The notes: generated from the letters alone by a model not told the origin. A stretch of DNA of 64,000 nucleotides from Prorocentrum cordatum (GCA_963575745.1 CAUYUJ010019082.1:587626-651625); one strand, 5' to 3'; numbered from the stretch's first letter, positions 40,828-51,725 are shown. A program made the numbers and translations.

Positions 40828-41529
40828 CTAGAGCCAGTTAAATCCGCCTCCTCCGCTTTGCAGACGCAATTTCTTTAACGATATGCTCTCCGCACCTGTG
40901 CGCAGGCGCTCGGCAGCGGACAACTCTGCCTCCGTCACGGTGGAGCCCACGTCAAACATGTAGGCTTCTGAGCACACGAGCGCCCACGGGCCATTCTCTG
41001 GAGCAACTTCAATCCAGTGGCCTCCTGCAGCACCCTCACTACTCACACCGCCAACCCAGCATCCTCTGATGTATGTAATGTTTGTCTTGTTCTGTCTGAT
41101 ATCGTCATGCTTGTAAATTATGTAACAGTTTCCTTCTCTCGCATGGTGTGTGAGCTCATCCGCGTAGGCATTGGCTTCTCTATAGATATGTTTCCAGAAA
41201 TCCATTCCGTGGGTAGGGCATCGTGTATTGTGCTGTTCACACACGTCATACATAATATGTTGAATCCTGGCAATCCGTTTGGCATACCCGCTGTTGTCAC
41301 ACGCCCAGACTCCCCTCAGCCATTGTACAACCGTCCTACTGTCACCACACATTTCAATAGCAATCCCCTCCATCCCAGGGCCCCATATCGTAGTTTGTTC
41401 GTGTATAGTTGTAAGACGTCGGGCCAACTCATCATTAGTCGGTGTCTTCGCAAACCCCCCAATCCTCACCTCCTTATCCCTCCGCGCAAACATATCTCCC
41501 ATTTTGGGCATCTGTGATGTGTGCCCCAC
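40828..41529 (-). pseudogene. LINE-2 C-terminal permuted RNase H
   Basis: A 233-codon frame ending the element. The motif order is IAIEMCGDSRTVVQWLRG (third catalytic Asp, about 41343), then HIYREANAYADELTHHA (fourth motif, about 41160), then YIRGCWVGGVSSEGAAGG (first motif, about 41058, Val replacing the expected Asp), then STVTEAELSAAERL (second motif, about 40932). This is the same 3-4-1-2 order as LINE-1. Upstream (PTDWEEFVGHTSQM) there is no first half of a normal RNase H. The missing Asp indicates inactivity. Confidence 0.75.
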
Positions 41530-41589
41530 AAACTCCTCCCAATCCGTCGGAACAACACACGTATCGCACCACAGGAGGGACCTCCATTT

Positions 41590-42180
41590 TTAAAACGGCG
41601 CATGCCAGCTCCCTGCCACGATCCGCGGTCTGCCTCGGAGCCGTCTCCTTCCCTCCATTGATACCGTCTGGCTCACTGCCGCCAGTGCTGCATCCCTCTG
41701 CACCGTCCACTCCCCCGACACATGTAACATCAAGCGCAGCGTCTGCTGCCGTGATTTACTATGCACCGTGGACGGCACGTGACACTTGCATTGGGAAACT
41801 TCAACAGCATATTCAAAGTTATACCTCACAACTTTCTCCACCAGCGTTTTGAATCTCCCTTCTTTGAACATCTCCCTGAACCTGTTGGTACTACGATCCC
41901 TGAATTCCTCCAACGTTTCCGTCTCTTTTTTGTGCAGCCCCCGCATCATGTTCAGACACCTCCCTTCGAAACTAAGTACATGTTCGCAGCAACTCCATCC
42001 CACACATCCGTGACATACAATATGTTGAACTCTGTTCTGGTACCGTCTGAATTTTTCCTTCATGCTCACCGCCCGTGATCGATAGAACTTAATATCAGCA
42101 AAGAAACACCGCCTGCCCTCGTCAATGCGGTGCCGTACTGCGTGAAAATCCTTCGGGTTCGTCACGAATAACCCCCTCAT
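41590..42180 (-). pseudogene. LINE-2 RT C-terminal (thumb/connection) region
   Basis: A 196-codon frame starting within an ATGA overlap with the stop of the RT frame. It is a basic, Cys/His-containing region (HIVCHGCVGWSCCEHVLSFE) then TLEEFRDRSTNRFREMFKEG and a tail MEGRRRLRGRPRIVAGSW. It corresponds in position to the RT thumb and following linker. The Cys cluster could bind zinc (inference). Confidence 0.55.
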
Positions 42181-43190
42181 ATCTCACACTCACTTTTTCT
42201 CTGTAGCAAAACAGCACCACGTAACTGATGAGGTAGGCCAGTGTCTCCAGCCTGCATACAAAGATCATCTCCCAGTTCACATATCATGGATTGTGCACCC
42301 TGGTTCTGTTTCATGCCGAACACAAAGTATTCTAAATTCTCAATCTCCCAGTCCATGCCGGCACGTCTGAGGGCCACAGTCAACATACCCACCATTCTCT
42401 TCAACTGATTTGCTGAAGCTGATACCAGCACCACATTGTCTGCCCATAAGTAGTGATTGACCAGAGGCTGTTGTGTTCCTTCGCCTTCCAATCGAACTCC
42501 ATAGTTACATGACTTCCAGGCTTCAGCAATAGATCCCCATATTGCCTCAAGCACAATATTGAAGAGCACTGGTCCTTCTTTCCCACCAGTTCGCACCGAT
42601 TTGTTATACAAGATCTCCTCACTGCAAACATCTTGAACATCAAAAACTGCTGTGTTTCCAATCATCGGCTCCACTATGGCAATCATCAAATCAGCTGGAC
42701 ATCTGAAGTATTCCATCGCACGGATCACCATCGAAACCGTCACATGATCAAATGCTTTCTTGATGTCCATTACTCCCATATGTATCGATTCCCCTTTCCC
42801 CCAGAGAGTGGCATGGCGCTGCGCGCACAATTTTCTCCACGAGTATGGTGACGGCTCTTTCTGATCATGAACCTCTTGAAATGAGTGTCGTATCAATCTC
42901 AATGCATTCCAAGGTACTGCTTTGAGAATCTCCGCCACCAGGCCATCGGAGCCCGCTGCGGCCCCGTCCTTCAAGCGAGCTCGAGCCCCCAGCAACACAC
43001 CCATCGATATGACTCTGTTCGTAGTCCTGCCCTCTTCCTCCCACTGTGTCCGTAGTCGATGTAACTCTTTCTTCGCAGCTCCCCCCTCCCCATCACTTGT
43101 ATATGACCGTTGTGCGTGTTTGTTCAACTCCTCCACCCATTTTTGTTTGTTTTCCGTCGGTATCCCGTACGCACCATTTCCTTGATACAC
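42177..43190 (-). pseudogene. LINE-2 reverse transcriptase
   Basis: A 337-codon frame. AGSDGLVAEILKAVPW is the early RT block, GVMDIKKAFDHV is motif A with catalytic Asp, and SVRTGGKEGPVLFN is motif B (Glu where most LINEs have Gln). NHYLWADNVVLVSA is motif C at 42435-42446, with Asn in the second acidic position. RT primes on nicked target DNA to copy LINE RNA. The frame is open here but shifted relative to the endonuclease and thumb parts. Confidence 0.85.
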
Positions 43191-43336
43191 CTACGGGGTC
43201 CATGTTTGGGGCCATTGGAGTCCTTGAGGAGCTGCTCACGCCTGAACTTTCTTCGAAGTGTTTTTTGACGTCGCAATAGCTGTTTCTTGCGCTCACCGAA
43301 GACACCCCTCCTTAACTCCACTTCCACATCCACCAG

Positions 43337-44320
43337 TCAGTCAGGTTTCTTGATTGGTTTAGTATCCGCTCTGCCCTTTGTATGCCTACACATAGTCGCT
43401 GCACTCACAAACATCTCTCCCACTGTTTGTATATTTATATCACCCTGCTGATTCACATGTTGTTGCATCTGCACGTCGTCCAGCGTACTGAACACATTCG
43501 CAGACTCAGAATCCTCCGGGGCCGAATTGATGAGACTCGGGGGTCTGGGTCGCACGAAGGGCTTGCGCACCGATGTATGTTTTATCCTCGCCCCTACTTT
43601 CGCATGATCACTGTGTCGCGATGCCCGATCCTGGGTAGGATCAACAAATTCCACCACGCATTCAAATGGGCAGTTGGTCCGAGCCACCTCGGTACCTGCA
43701 AACTGTGTCGGCGCAAATACGTAGTCCAGCACCCTGGAGTAACTGCTGGTACTCCACGGCCTGTGCGTCACTTGTCGCACGCCGTAGGCGTTGGCCGCGC
43801 AAAGACCCCAATGATTCAGAAAGCGCACGAGCATGTCCCTCCTCTCCTCATGGTGCTTCGCCTCCGTCCTCATCCACACCTCCTCCAATCCTTCTCCCGT
43901 GAATCCCAAGAGATTCGGCCCCAGCTCAATCTGCGCATCCGGCCCAACAAAATGCAATACTTCTGACACCTGGTATTGCTCGCTACATAATTGCATGCAT
44001 GCACACAGCTTAGCTAAAACATCACAATATTCATCAAGCCTATCATCTCCCCGCTGCACTGTGGGTAGGTACACTGAGGACACGACCACATATGCAAATT
44101 GTTCAACTGCAAACCTCCCACCACATTTACTGTCAGAGATTGTCGCTGCCCATGGGCCCCTAAAGGCCACAGCAGCCCGTCTACGCACACTGAAACGCAC
44201 CTGCCACCCACATGCTTCAAATACGTCAGATGACATAGGTTGGCACTCCTGCAAGCACAACATCATATTGGCAATAGTCCAGCATCGCTGGCAGAAGCTC
44301 GCCATTCCCCATGTTGACAT
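43337..44320 (-). pseudogene. LINE-2 APE-type endonuclease
   Basis: A 327-codon frame. MLCLQECQPMS holds the catalytic Glu, FVGPDAQIELG replaces the usual GDxN block (probably degenerate), and SRHSDHAKVGARIKHTSVRK is the SDH motif with the final catalytic Asp and His. YVVVSSVYLPTVQRGDDRLD is the typical APE beta strand. The tail VDPTQDRASRH leads to a linker toward RT. Confidence 0.8.
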
Positions 44321-44465
44321 TCCAAGTTGCCACCGCGAGCTGAGTGGCGGGTTGGCACCGTCATCTCTTTATGTGTCTGAGCTTTGTGAGCAACGCACCT
44401 TGATCCACCTCAGGCTCCACCCTCCTCAGATTGTTGGTGCGAAGCGCCCACTGTGCGCGCCCCAT

Positions 44466-44882
44466 TCAGCAAACAACACTCTTGTGTCGGGATCTGCTTG
44501 TGGGGTTTGTACGAACCAAATATGATTTTGGCGGCCCTGGCTCCCCTTTGCACACTGTTCCCGTCGTTTTCTTCACTTCCACAAAACAGCTCTGGAAGTT
44601 GCCCACCTGTTGTGCATGGGGTGTTTTCCACGGCGCACATTCAACATGAAATTTCACATTCACTGGCAAATCCGTGCTTCCCATACGGTACTCCCTCTCA
44701 AAGCAATTCCGAACCTGCCATATGATCTCCCCCGTCGTTCCCTTTTTGAGATATATCCGCCCACGTGTGTATGGCCAGTGCCTCCCAGCATTCTCACCCG
44801 CAGTTCTCGCATGATCAAAAGCAGCATTGCGCGTTGCGTCCAGAGGGGCCAGTCCCAATAATTTTGTTATGTTTTCGGTCAA
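44466..44882 (-). pseudogene. LINE-2 ORF1, C-terminal half
   Basis: A 139-codon frame. NITKLLGLAPLDATRNAAFD, then RGRIYLKKGTTGEIIWQVRN and VNVKFHVECAPWKTPHAQQV, resemble the C-terminal RNA-binding part of LINE ORF1 proteins. The coiled-coil half (44923-45432) joins it through a frameshift at a run of five C (44931-44935): the sense passes from IARG to WNNREIKQREAIKQQALTE. Confidence 0.6.
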
Positions 44883-44922
44883 AGCTTGTTGTTTTATAGC
44901 CTCCCTTTGTTTGATCTCTCTA

Positions 44923-45432
44923 TTATTCCACCCCCTCGCGTGCTATCCAACCTTTGAATTCAATATATGATGGTGCCCAAATCGAAGTGTATCCTGCACC
45001 ACTGCCAGCGTCACCAGATCCATATCTAGCCGAGCCGCTCGCACACGATTGAGCGTCTCCGTTCTTGAAATTCTGGATATCCGCTTGGGCCTGTTTCATT
45101 TGCTCTGACAATGGTTTGACATCCGCCGTTGTTTTGTCAACCTTTTGCTCCATGACGTGCAAATCTGAGGCAACTTATGCTTTGAACTCATTGACTGTCG
45201 CCATTACTTCGCCCTGGCCCTTTAAGATTTGTCTGGACATTTCTTCGGGCGTCAATGTAGCTGATTGAGGCGCCTGGACACCAGCACTAGGAGCCACGGC
45301 CAGACCACTCGCAGCACTGGGGACTTGGGCTGTAGCTAAATGAGGCGCCTGGACAGCAGCATCAGGGGCCGCGGCCAGACCACTCGAAGCACTGGAACCT
45401 TTGCCCACCCCTTTCGCCCTAACTTCGCGCAA
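44923..45432 (-). pseudogene. LINE-2 ORF1, coiled-coil half
   Basis: One frame with a single TAA near 45175. It is an Ala/Ser-rich linker with two imperfect copies of AAPDAAVQAPHLAT / VAPSAGVQAPQSAT, then MSRQILKGQGEVMATVNEFK, then HVMEQKVDKTTADVKPLSEQ (coiled coil), then a Gly/Ser-rich stretch and FKGWIAREGVE. Confidence 0.6.
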
Positions 45433-45500
45433 CCATTCGCTGCTAGCATTACACCCATGGTACTATTATCCATTTTGTCATCCGCCATCGCTGCTGATGA

Positions 45501-45923
45501 TCATCGTTTACTTTTAGCTTTGACTGTCCGTAATTCGCGAAGTGCGGCGCGGTATCTGTCTGATTGACCAATCCTCTTGAAATCGTACGCCTCCTGTTGA
45601 ACAACTGTTTCTGGTTGGGGAATTTCCAATTCCAGCGCAATATGATCTTCTTTCTTTTCCTGCGTAGTTAATCGCGGCACTATACCTGATGTATCTTTCA
45701 ACCAATCACAGGGATGTGGGTCGCAATCAATACCGAGGTCAGCTGATGTGAGATGGTCACAATAATCGTCGTCCGATGGCAAAATATACGCCCCCTGAGA
45801 GTCCGTTTTCGATCCCACAGACCACAGCGGTCTCTGGTAGAATCCAGACAGATCCTGATCCCCCTGCGACCCCCCCGATATTTTGACGCCCAGAGAGCAA
45901 GAACAAAGAATCAATGTGAACAC
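45501..45923 (-). pseudogene. LINE-2 upstream ORF of unknown function
   Basis: A 140-codon frame, acidic with Asp/Cys clusters (LPSDDDYCDHLTSADLGIDC, DPHPCDWLKDTSGI), ending YRAALRELRTVKAKSKR. It lies 5' of the coiled-coil ORF1. No family is recognised. It may be an extra small ORF or the displaced N terminus of ORF1. Confidence 0.45.
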
Positions 45924-46020
45924 AGCCCCCGCGACACGTCAAACACGTGCCGCACGATAGGGGGGCTTGAGACTAGCCTGTGTGCGTGCCCTGACGTGGG
46001 CCCTGCTCGACGTCGAACCC

Positions 46021-46064
46021 CGACGTCTCGAACCCTGACGTCTTGAACCCCTGAGCCAAAAATC
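46021..46064 (-). other. SL-like relic and 15-bp repeats at the LINE-2 5' end
   Basis: In minus sense GATTTTTGGCTCAG (46064-46051) resembles the SL 3' end (CCATTTTGGCTCAAG). It is followed by three copies of a 13-15 bp unit GGGTTCAAGACGTC / GGGTTCGAGACGTC, possibly decayed SL ends. The match is weaker than at LINE-3. Confidence 0.45.
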
Positions 46065-46065
46065 T

Positions 46066-47515
46066 CGAGCCCACATAGATTGCACAACATAAAATTTCCT
46101 TTATAAAAAAAAGAATGCGTTCTACAACCACCCCCCGCCCGGGGCCAACGATTCCCAGGGGGCCGATGCAAGCGCATCGGATTCTGACCCTATGTCCATC
46201 CCACCTGCGAATTCATACGATCCCAGCCAAACCGGCATCGCCCCCCCCCGCCCTATCCTCTGCAAAAGATGCCATGCGCGCGCACTTGATTTCAAATTCT
46301 TCGCGAACAATTTGACGCAGTGCACACGCGCGCGTCGTCGCGCGCGCACGCCGAAATCATTCAAAAACCTGAGGTTTCGGAAGAATTTCAAAATCGAGCT
46401 TCCAGAAACATGCAAAAAGCGCAGGGCTTCGCAACACGGATTCCTGTAACAAAAAAACTCACACGCGCGCTCTTGCGAAACCATAGTCAAGATTTCCAAA
46501 ACATGCTACCACGCGGGCTTCGCGCGCGCATGTCGAGATCGTTCGAGCGCCCTCTCGCGCGTGCCGTCGCGAGAACCCACTGCAAAAAATTGGACGAAGT
46601 GCGCGCGCGCGTCGTCGCGCGCGCATGCCGGAATCCTTCAAAAACCTTTGGTTTCGCAGGGATTGCAAAATCGAGTGCCCAAAAAACACAAACAAAAACA
46701 CAATGGCTCGCAACGCGGATTTTCAACAAAAGCGTGCGCGCGCGCTCTTGCGTCGTCGTCGTCGTCTTCGTCGTCGTCGTCGCCGTCGTCCTCCCTCCTC
46801 CCTCGTCGTCGTCGTCGCCGCCGTCGTCGTCCTCTGTCTTTCCGTCGTCGTCATCGTCGTCGTCCTCTTTGGCGTCGTCGTCGTTTCCATCGTCGTTGTC
46901 GCCGTGGTCATCCTTCATCCTCCCTCGTCGTCGTCGTCGTCCGTCGTCGGCGTCGCGTCGTCGCCCGTCGTATTTCGTCGCCGTCGTTGTCGTCGTCGTC
47001 GTCGTCTTCCCCCCTCCCTCGTCGTTGTCGTCGTCGGCGTCGCCGCCCTCCCTCCCTCTTCGTCGTTCGCGTCGTCGCCGTCCTCCCTGCTCCCTCGTTA
47101 TTGTCGTCGTTGTCGCCGTCTTCGTCCTCCCTCCTCCCTCGTCGTCGGCGTCGTCTTCGTTGGTGACGTCGTCGTCGTCGTCGTCGTCGTCGGCGTCGTC
47201 GTCGTCCGCGTCGTCGTCGCCGTCATCGTCGTCGGCGTCGTCATCGTCGTCGTCATCGTCGGCGTCGTGGTCGGCGTCGGCGTCGTCTTTGTCGCCGTCG
47301 TCGTCGTCGTCGAAGTCGTCGGAGACGTCGCCGGCGTTGTCGCAGTCGTCGTCGTCGGCGTCGTCGTCGCCGTCGCTGTCGCGGCGTCGCTGTCGTTGCC
47401 AAGTGCCAATTGGCACCCGCCGTCACGGTCGCAAAAAATCTGGCGACCAAGTTGCGGGCGGGCGGGTGGGATGTTTGCACGAGCAGTGGAGAGGACAGCG
47501 CCAAGAAACAGTCCA
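46066..47515 (+). repeat. Dispersed (CGT)n-rich repeat, copy D
   Basis: It has a CACATAGATTGCACAAC start, a 5' block with C-runs and GATTCTGACCCTATGTCC, palindromic monomers (46320-46740), a CGT/GTC tract (46750-47395) and the 3' block CCAATTGGCACCCGCCGTC through GAGAGGACAGCGCCAAGAAAC. The end is uninterrupted and defines the pre-insertion sequence for the copia element in copy B. Confidence 0.88.
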
Positions 47516-48395
47516 AGTGAATTATTCTCCTTTCTAAAAGGAAAATAAACTCTACCCCCCCTCCCCCCGGACTTGTCCGTTCCCCTTTCGGGCATGTAAA
47601 TCATATATGATTCTGACCACTCGTCCATCCTAAATTTGAAATCGTACCATCCCAGCCAGGCCGGCCCCCCCCCCTGAGGTTCCCTTGTAACAAAAAAAAC
47701 ACGATGCGGTGACATTTGTTGTTCTAACATAACCCTTTTTCACAAATCCCTTGCAGCGAATGGGACGAAGTGCACGCGCGCGCGTCGTCGCGCGCGCATG
47801 CCGAAATCCTTCAAAAACCTGCGGTGCCGGAAGGATTTCGCAATCGAGTTCCCAAAGAACATACAACAACACCTGGTTTCGCAACACTGATTTGCTAAAA
47901 CAGCTTCCGCGCGAGCTCTTGCGAAATCCTCAGAAAATACAAGTTTTCAAGATTGACACTAAATGTTACCAAGCGGGCTTCGCGCGCGCATGTCGAAATC
48001 TGTCGAACGCCCTTGCGCGTGCGCCGTCGCGAGAATCCTCTGCAAAAAAAAGGACGAAGTGCAGGCGCGCGCGTCGTCGCGGGCGCACGCCGAAAACCTG
48101 CAAAACCCATCGGTTTCGGAAGGATTACAAAATCGCGCGTCCAAAAAATATACAAAAATCTAAAAAGTTTCGCAACGCGGATTTTCAACAAAAGCGTTCG
48201 CGCGCTCATGCGTCGTCGTCGTCGTCGTCGTCGCCGTCCTTCCTCTTCCCGCGTCGTCGTCGTCGTCGCCGCCTACGTCGTCCTGTCTTTTCTCGTGTTC
48301 GTCGTCGTCGTCCTCCTTGGCGTCGCGGTCGTTTCCGTCGTCGCTGTCGCCGTGGTCGCCCGTCCCCCTCCTCCCACGTCGTCGTCGCCCCCTGT
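47516..48395 (+). repeat. Dispersed (CGT)n-rich repeat, copy E (truncated)
   Basis: It directly follows copy D head to tail. It has the 5' block TTCTCCTTTCTAAAAGG, GTAAATCATATATGATTCTG, monomers (47760-48190) and a short CGT tract (48205-48390), and lacks the 3' block. Confidence 0.85.
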
Positions 48396-48969
48396 AGCCC
48401 CACCGGGGCCCAGGGCGTGGCGGGTGGGAAACAAACCAACGGCAACCGCTGTCGCCAACGCGCTTCGCTCGCGCGAGCAGCGCGCTGTCCCTGCGAGCGC
48501 GCGCGGGCGTCCCCTTCTGTCATCATTATGGTTCCCTGACCCGAGCCTCCCCGCGCCTATAGTCAACGCATAATCACCGACAGCCTATCCCCCGCACCGC
48601 GCCCTGCGCGGCGCCCGGTTACTTTCGCGCGCCGCGCTTCCAATCTCGGCGCGAAGCGCACGCGCTCCACCGCGGCGCGAAGCGCACGCAGGCGGCCCGC
48701 CCCTCCGCGCGCGCGCGCCCCACCTCAAATCGATTTCGAATCATTCGCCTGCGAACATGGCGCGCGAAGACCCAATCCCCCCACCCGCCCACCCGATCCC
48801 ACGCCCGGTCCCTCGACCCAAGAAAGCGCCACGGTGCTCCGGGATGCGCAGAACGACCTTGGGGTGACCGAACCCCCAGTGGAACACCTGGTGAAGAAGG
48901 CAAGACCCTGGCGTGACTCGCCAGTAATGCCGCTCTCCCCAACGCTATTCTGGCTCCGCGTTTCTGCAC
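48396..48969. other. GC-rich spacer, no gene seen
   Basis: High-GC unique sequence with GCGCGC-rich words. Overlapping Arg/Ala-rich frames occur on both strands and none has a family motif. Confidence 0.45.
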
Positions 48970-49030
48970 CTCCAACGCTGTTCTGGGTCGGACCCCCCTC
49001 TGCGTTCGCGCGCCGATGTACACGGCGCCC

Positions 49031-49640
49031 CGCATCTAAGGCATGCCCGCGCCCCGCGGCTGGGCCCGCGCTCACCTCTTCTGCGCGGACTCCGTCATCA
49101 AGGCGAATCCACATTCGCCGAGCCACCTGGCGTCGCGCGAATTGACGAGCCGGAGGAAGGACGCCTCCGAGCACGAACGGCGCGCCGTGAAGTCTCGTCA
49201 GACCACTCGCTCCTCCTCGAGTCAACGCACTCACGCAGCGTGGTCACGCTGCACTGAACCTGGCGCGGCACGCTGCACACTGCACACCCCCCGCGAACTG
49301 CCCTCGCGACGCGCGCCTTCCGCGCGCTGTTGCACCCAGCGCCGCGCGTCTAGTAAAGACCCGCGCCGCGCGGCCGGGTCCACACTCACCTCGCCAATGC
49401 GAAAACCGTTCTTCCGGGCGAACCTACCTTCGCCGAGCCGCCTGGCATCGCGCGAGTGGACGACTCGGAGGAGCCGCGCGCGGACGGTGCGCCGTGAAAT
49501 CCCGTCAGACCAAGTGCTCTTCGAGTCCACCCACTCGAGCCACGTGGTCATGTCGCAATGAAACTGGCGCGACACGCTGCACGGCGCGCCCCCCCGCGAT
49601 GCGCCTTCGCGGCGCGCGCCTTGAAGAAATTCACGAGCTT
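49031..49640 (-). repeat. Tandem duplication of about 310 bp within the RT/RNase H relic
   Basis: 49031-49350 and 49351-49640 share ordered words (TTCGCCGAGCC, CTGGC.TCGCGCGA, GCGCCGTGAAATCCCGTCAG, GAGTC.AC.CACTC, GCGCG.CACGCTGCAC). The duplicated block covers the end of the RNase H domain (WVDSKSTWSDGISRRTV) and the sequence after it. Confidence 0.7.
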
Positions 49641-50640
49641 GACGCTCCGGTCCAGGGTTGCATGTTCGCGCCTGCCACTCACGAATCTGTGAAGAGCGCT
49701 CGCGTTGTCGAGCACCCACTGGGTGCGCCTTCCTCGGCGCCTCCGCGCCTCGTGCGCCAGGACAATAGGGGCCACGGCCCCCTCGCACATGGCAATCGGG
49801 TTCGCGCCCTTTTCTCGGTTCGCCGGCGAGAAACCCCACTCCGCGAGCATGGCACCGTCGAACGCACACCATCCTTCCACGCGCTCCCCTGTCAAGCAAT
49901 CGACCAAGAAGTAGCCGCCTGTGGGCGCGGTGGCCCCGTCGGCCCGCGCGTCGCTTGCGATCGCATTCAGCGGGCGCGATGGCGGGCGCGCGTCGACGCT
50001 TCTCTTCGGGGTAAGATTACAAACTCAAAGCAATTAAAACACCGCCGAATCGCGTGGGATAACGCCCGCGGGGGCGCGTCAGTGCACTGCCTCTGCTTTA
50101 ACGGCGCCATCGCGGCGCTGCCGATGCCGTTGAACATCGGAAGACGACCGCTGCATAATGCCCCGGAGCTTCGAGGCCTCCGCTGGTGTCAGGCTGTTCC
50201 GCGCACGGTGCTCTGCGAGCAGTCCTCCGATTTTGTCAGCCATGCTGGCCTTCGGCCAAAAGGAGAACGCCCCTCTGCCCTCAAAAGTCCGAGACACGTC
50301 GTGATCGACACCCAGGAACGCCCCAGTGGCGGCCATGCGCTGCTGCTTCGCGCTGGCACTCGGGGTCCCCAACTCCGAGAACAGGACGTTGAGTAATACA
50401 TGCCCCTAGCCTTGCGCCAATCCGAGGTCCCCAAGACTGCCATCATCGACATGCATTGTGTGCAACAACGCCGCCGCGCGCCTAGCAGCGGCTTCCAGAA
50501 AGGCAGACCACCGCATGAAATTCATAACACTCGACGACAGGCCGAGCAGCATGGCAAATCCAATCAAGCATCGCCACTCCCCGCTGCCCAGAGGTCTTGA
50601 TTCTAGAGAATCTTGAGGGTTATCATGTAAGATCATCTAA
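49370..50640 (-). pseudogene. RT-RNase H relic of a third retroelement type (DIRS-like or related)
   Basis: A single frame from 50636 to 49548 with stops at about 50406 (TAG) and 50079 (TGA), then a shift. HTMHVDDGSLGDLG is RT motif C (VDD) and ATGAFLGVDHDVSRTF with FSFWPKASMADKIGGLLAEH the following block. NSLTPAEASKLRGIMQ is the thumb/connection motif. Then RNase H in canonical order: YFLVDCLTG (first Asp), IAMCEGAVAP (Glu), WVLDNASALHRFVSG (Asp), EWVDSKSTWSDGISR (last Asp). The FLG and LT..EA.KLRG pattern with WSD..SR is typical of DIRS-like and related RT-RNase H. The 5' part is missing and no recombinase is seen. Confidence 0.6.
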
Positions 50641-50680
50641 AGCTAAAGTCGAGAATCCTTATTCGTTGCAATGCAGTTAC

Positions 50681-50681
<1 letters not shown>

Positions 50682-50727
<46 letters not shown>

Positions 50728-50754
50728 ATATATATAGATGGATAGATACACACA

Positions 50755-50811
<57 letters not shown>

Positions 50812-50812
50812 A
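50682..50812. repeat. (TA)n microsatellite
   Basis: Two long TA runs (50683-50722 and 50757-50810) around a short GATAGATACACACAC stretch. A purine-rich segment with G11 and AAGAAG follows to about 50890. Confidence 0.95.
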
Positions 50813-50915
50813 GAGGGGGGGGGAAAGGGGAAGAAAACAAGATTTCTTAAGAAGAAGAAGAATGATAAGAAGGAAGAAGAAGAAGCGGAACTAATAATAC
50901 TGATAAACACAACAA

Positions 50916-51096
50916 AATCGCCCCCCCCCCCCCTGCACCTTCGTCGTCGGCGCCATCGCTTTCAGCGTCGTCGTCTTCAACGCATCCACGCGGTTTCATT
51001 GTTTCGCAGTGGCCGCCAGCAAACGCCATCGGAAATCAACAGCTACCACTGGGCCAGAGAAAAAACACCGCGAGATCCTCCGTCGGAAACCCAGAC

Positions 51097-51169
<73 letters not shown>

Positions 51170-51190
51170 AAGAAAGAAAGAAAGAAAAAT
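50916..51190. repeat. C-run, (GA)n and (AAAG)n tracts
   Basis: C14 at about 50922-50935, (GA)n at about 51100-51165 and (GAAA)n at about 51165-51190. No gene is visible in between. Confidence 0.85.
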
Positions 51191-51302
51191 ATATACAGAA
51201 AAACAAAAATGAAATCCCCCGTCGGAATTGAATCCAACTTCAGCGCATCAGAACCAAGAGTAGAAAGGAGGAGCGAGGAGAAGGATTTGTTGATACCGAA
51301 TG

Positions 51303-51320
51303 CAGCCATTTTGGCTCTGG
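51303..51320 (+). other. Spliced-leader relic (plus strand)
   Basis: AGCCATTTTGGCTC (51304-51317) matches 14 consecutive SL bases exactly and is followed by TGG in place of AAG. It precedes the plus-strand ORFs at 51337-52228. A 14-mer match by chance in 64 kb is unlikely. Confidence 0.6.
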
Positions 51321-51427
51321 TGCCCCAGAAGGTTGCGTGGGCTGGGAAAGTCCCAGCAGACGCTTGGCGCACGCCGGTCGGCCAGGCAATCCCGAAAGGC
51401 AGCAGCCCGATGAGCTCGCAGGGGAGC

Positions 51428-51725
51428 GCCTCGCCGCTGGCGTCGCCGCTAGCGTCGCAGCCAGCGTCGCCGCGGGCTTCGCCGCGGGCTTCGCTGCCAG
51501 CGCCGCCGCGGGCTTCGCCGCCAGCGTCGCCGCAGGCTTCGCCGCCAGCGTCGCCGCCAGCAGCTTCGCCACCAGCGTCGCCGCGGGCTTCGCCGACAGC
51601 GTCGCCGCCAGCAGCTTCGCCACCAGCAGCTTCGCCACCGGCAGCTTCGCCACCAGCAGCTGATCCACCAGCAGCTTCGCCATGAGCAGCGTCGCAGCCG
51701 GCAGCTTCGCCACCAGCGTCGCCAG
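51428..51725 (+). repeat. 12/24-bp minisatellite (GCGTCGCCGCGGGCTTCGCC)
   Basis: About 25 degenerate 12-bp units alternate GCGTCGCCGCGG, GCTTCGCCGCCA and CAGCTTCGCCACCAG. In plus frames it reads as Ala/Ser/Val/Phe or Pro/Ala/Ser repeats. It may be a low-complexity N-terminal region of the following ORF. Confidence 0.9.

Larger units (their letters stand above)
40828..46064 (-). mobile_element. LINE-2: decayed non-LTR retrotransposon
   Basis: On the minus strand it has an SL-like relic, ORF1 segments, APE endonuclease, RT, a thumb region and a permuted RNase H. There are no LTRs. Several frameshifts and stops separate the parts, so it is a dead copy. The order and motifs resemble LINE-1 (same WADN motif, same RNase H order), but the proteins are clearly diverged. 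Confidence 0.85.

Noticed and set aside
49370-50640. Calling the third RT relic a copia or gypsy element
   Set aside because: The motifs FLG, LT..EA.KLRG and WSD..SR fit DIRS-like RT-RNase H better, and no integrase or LTR is seen.
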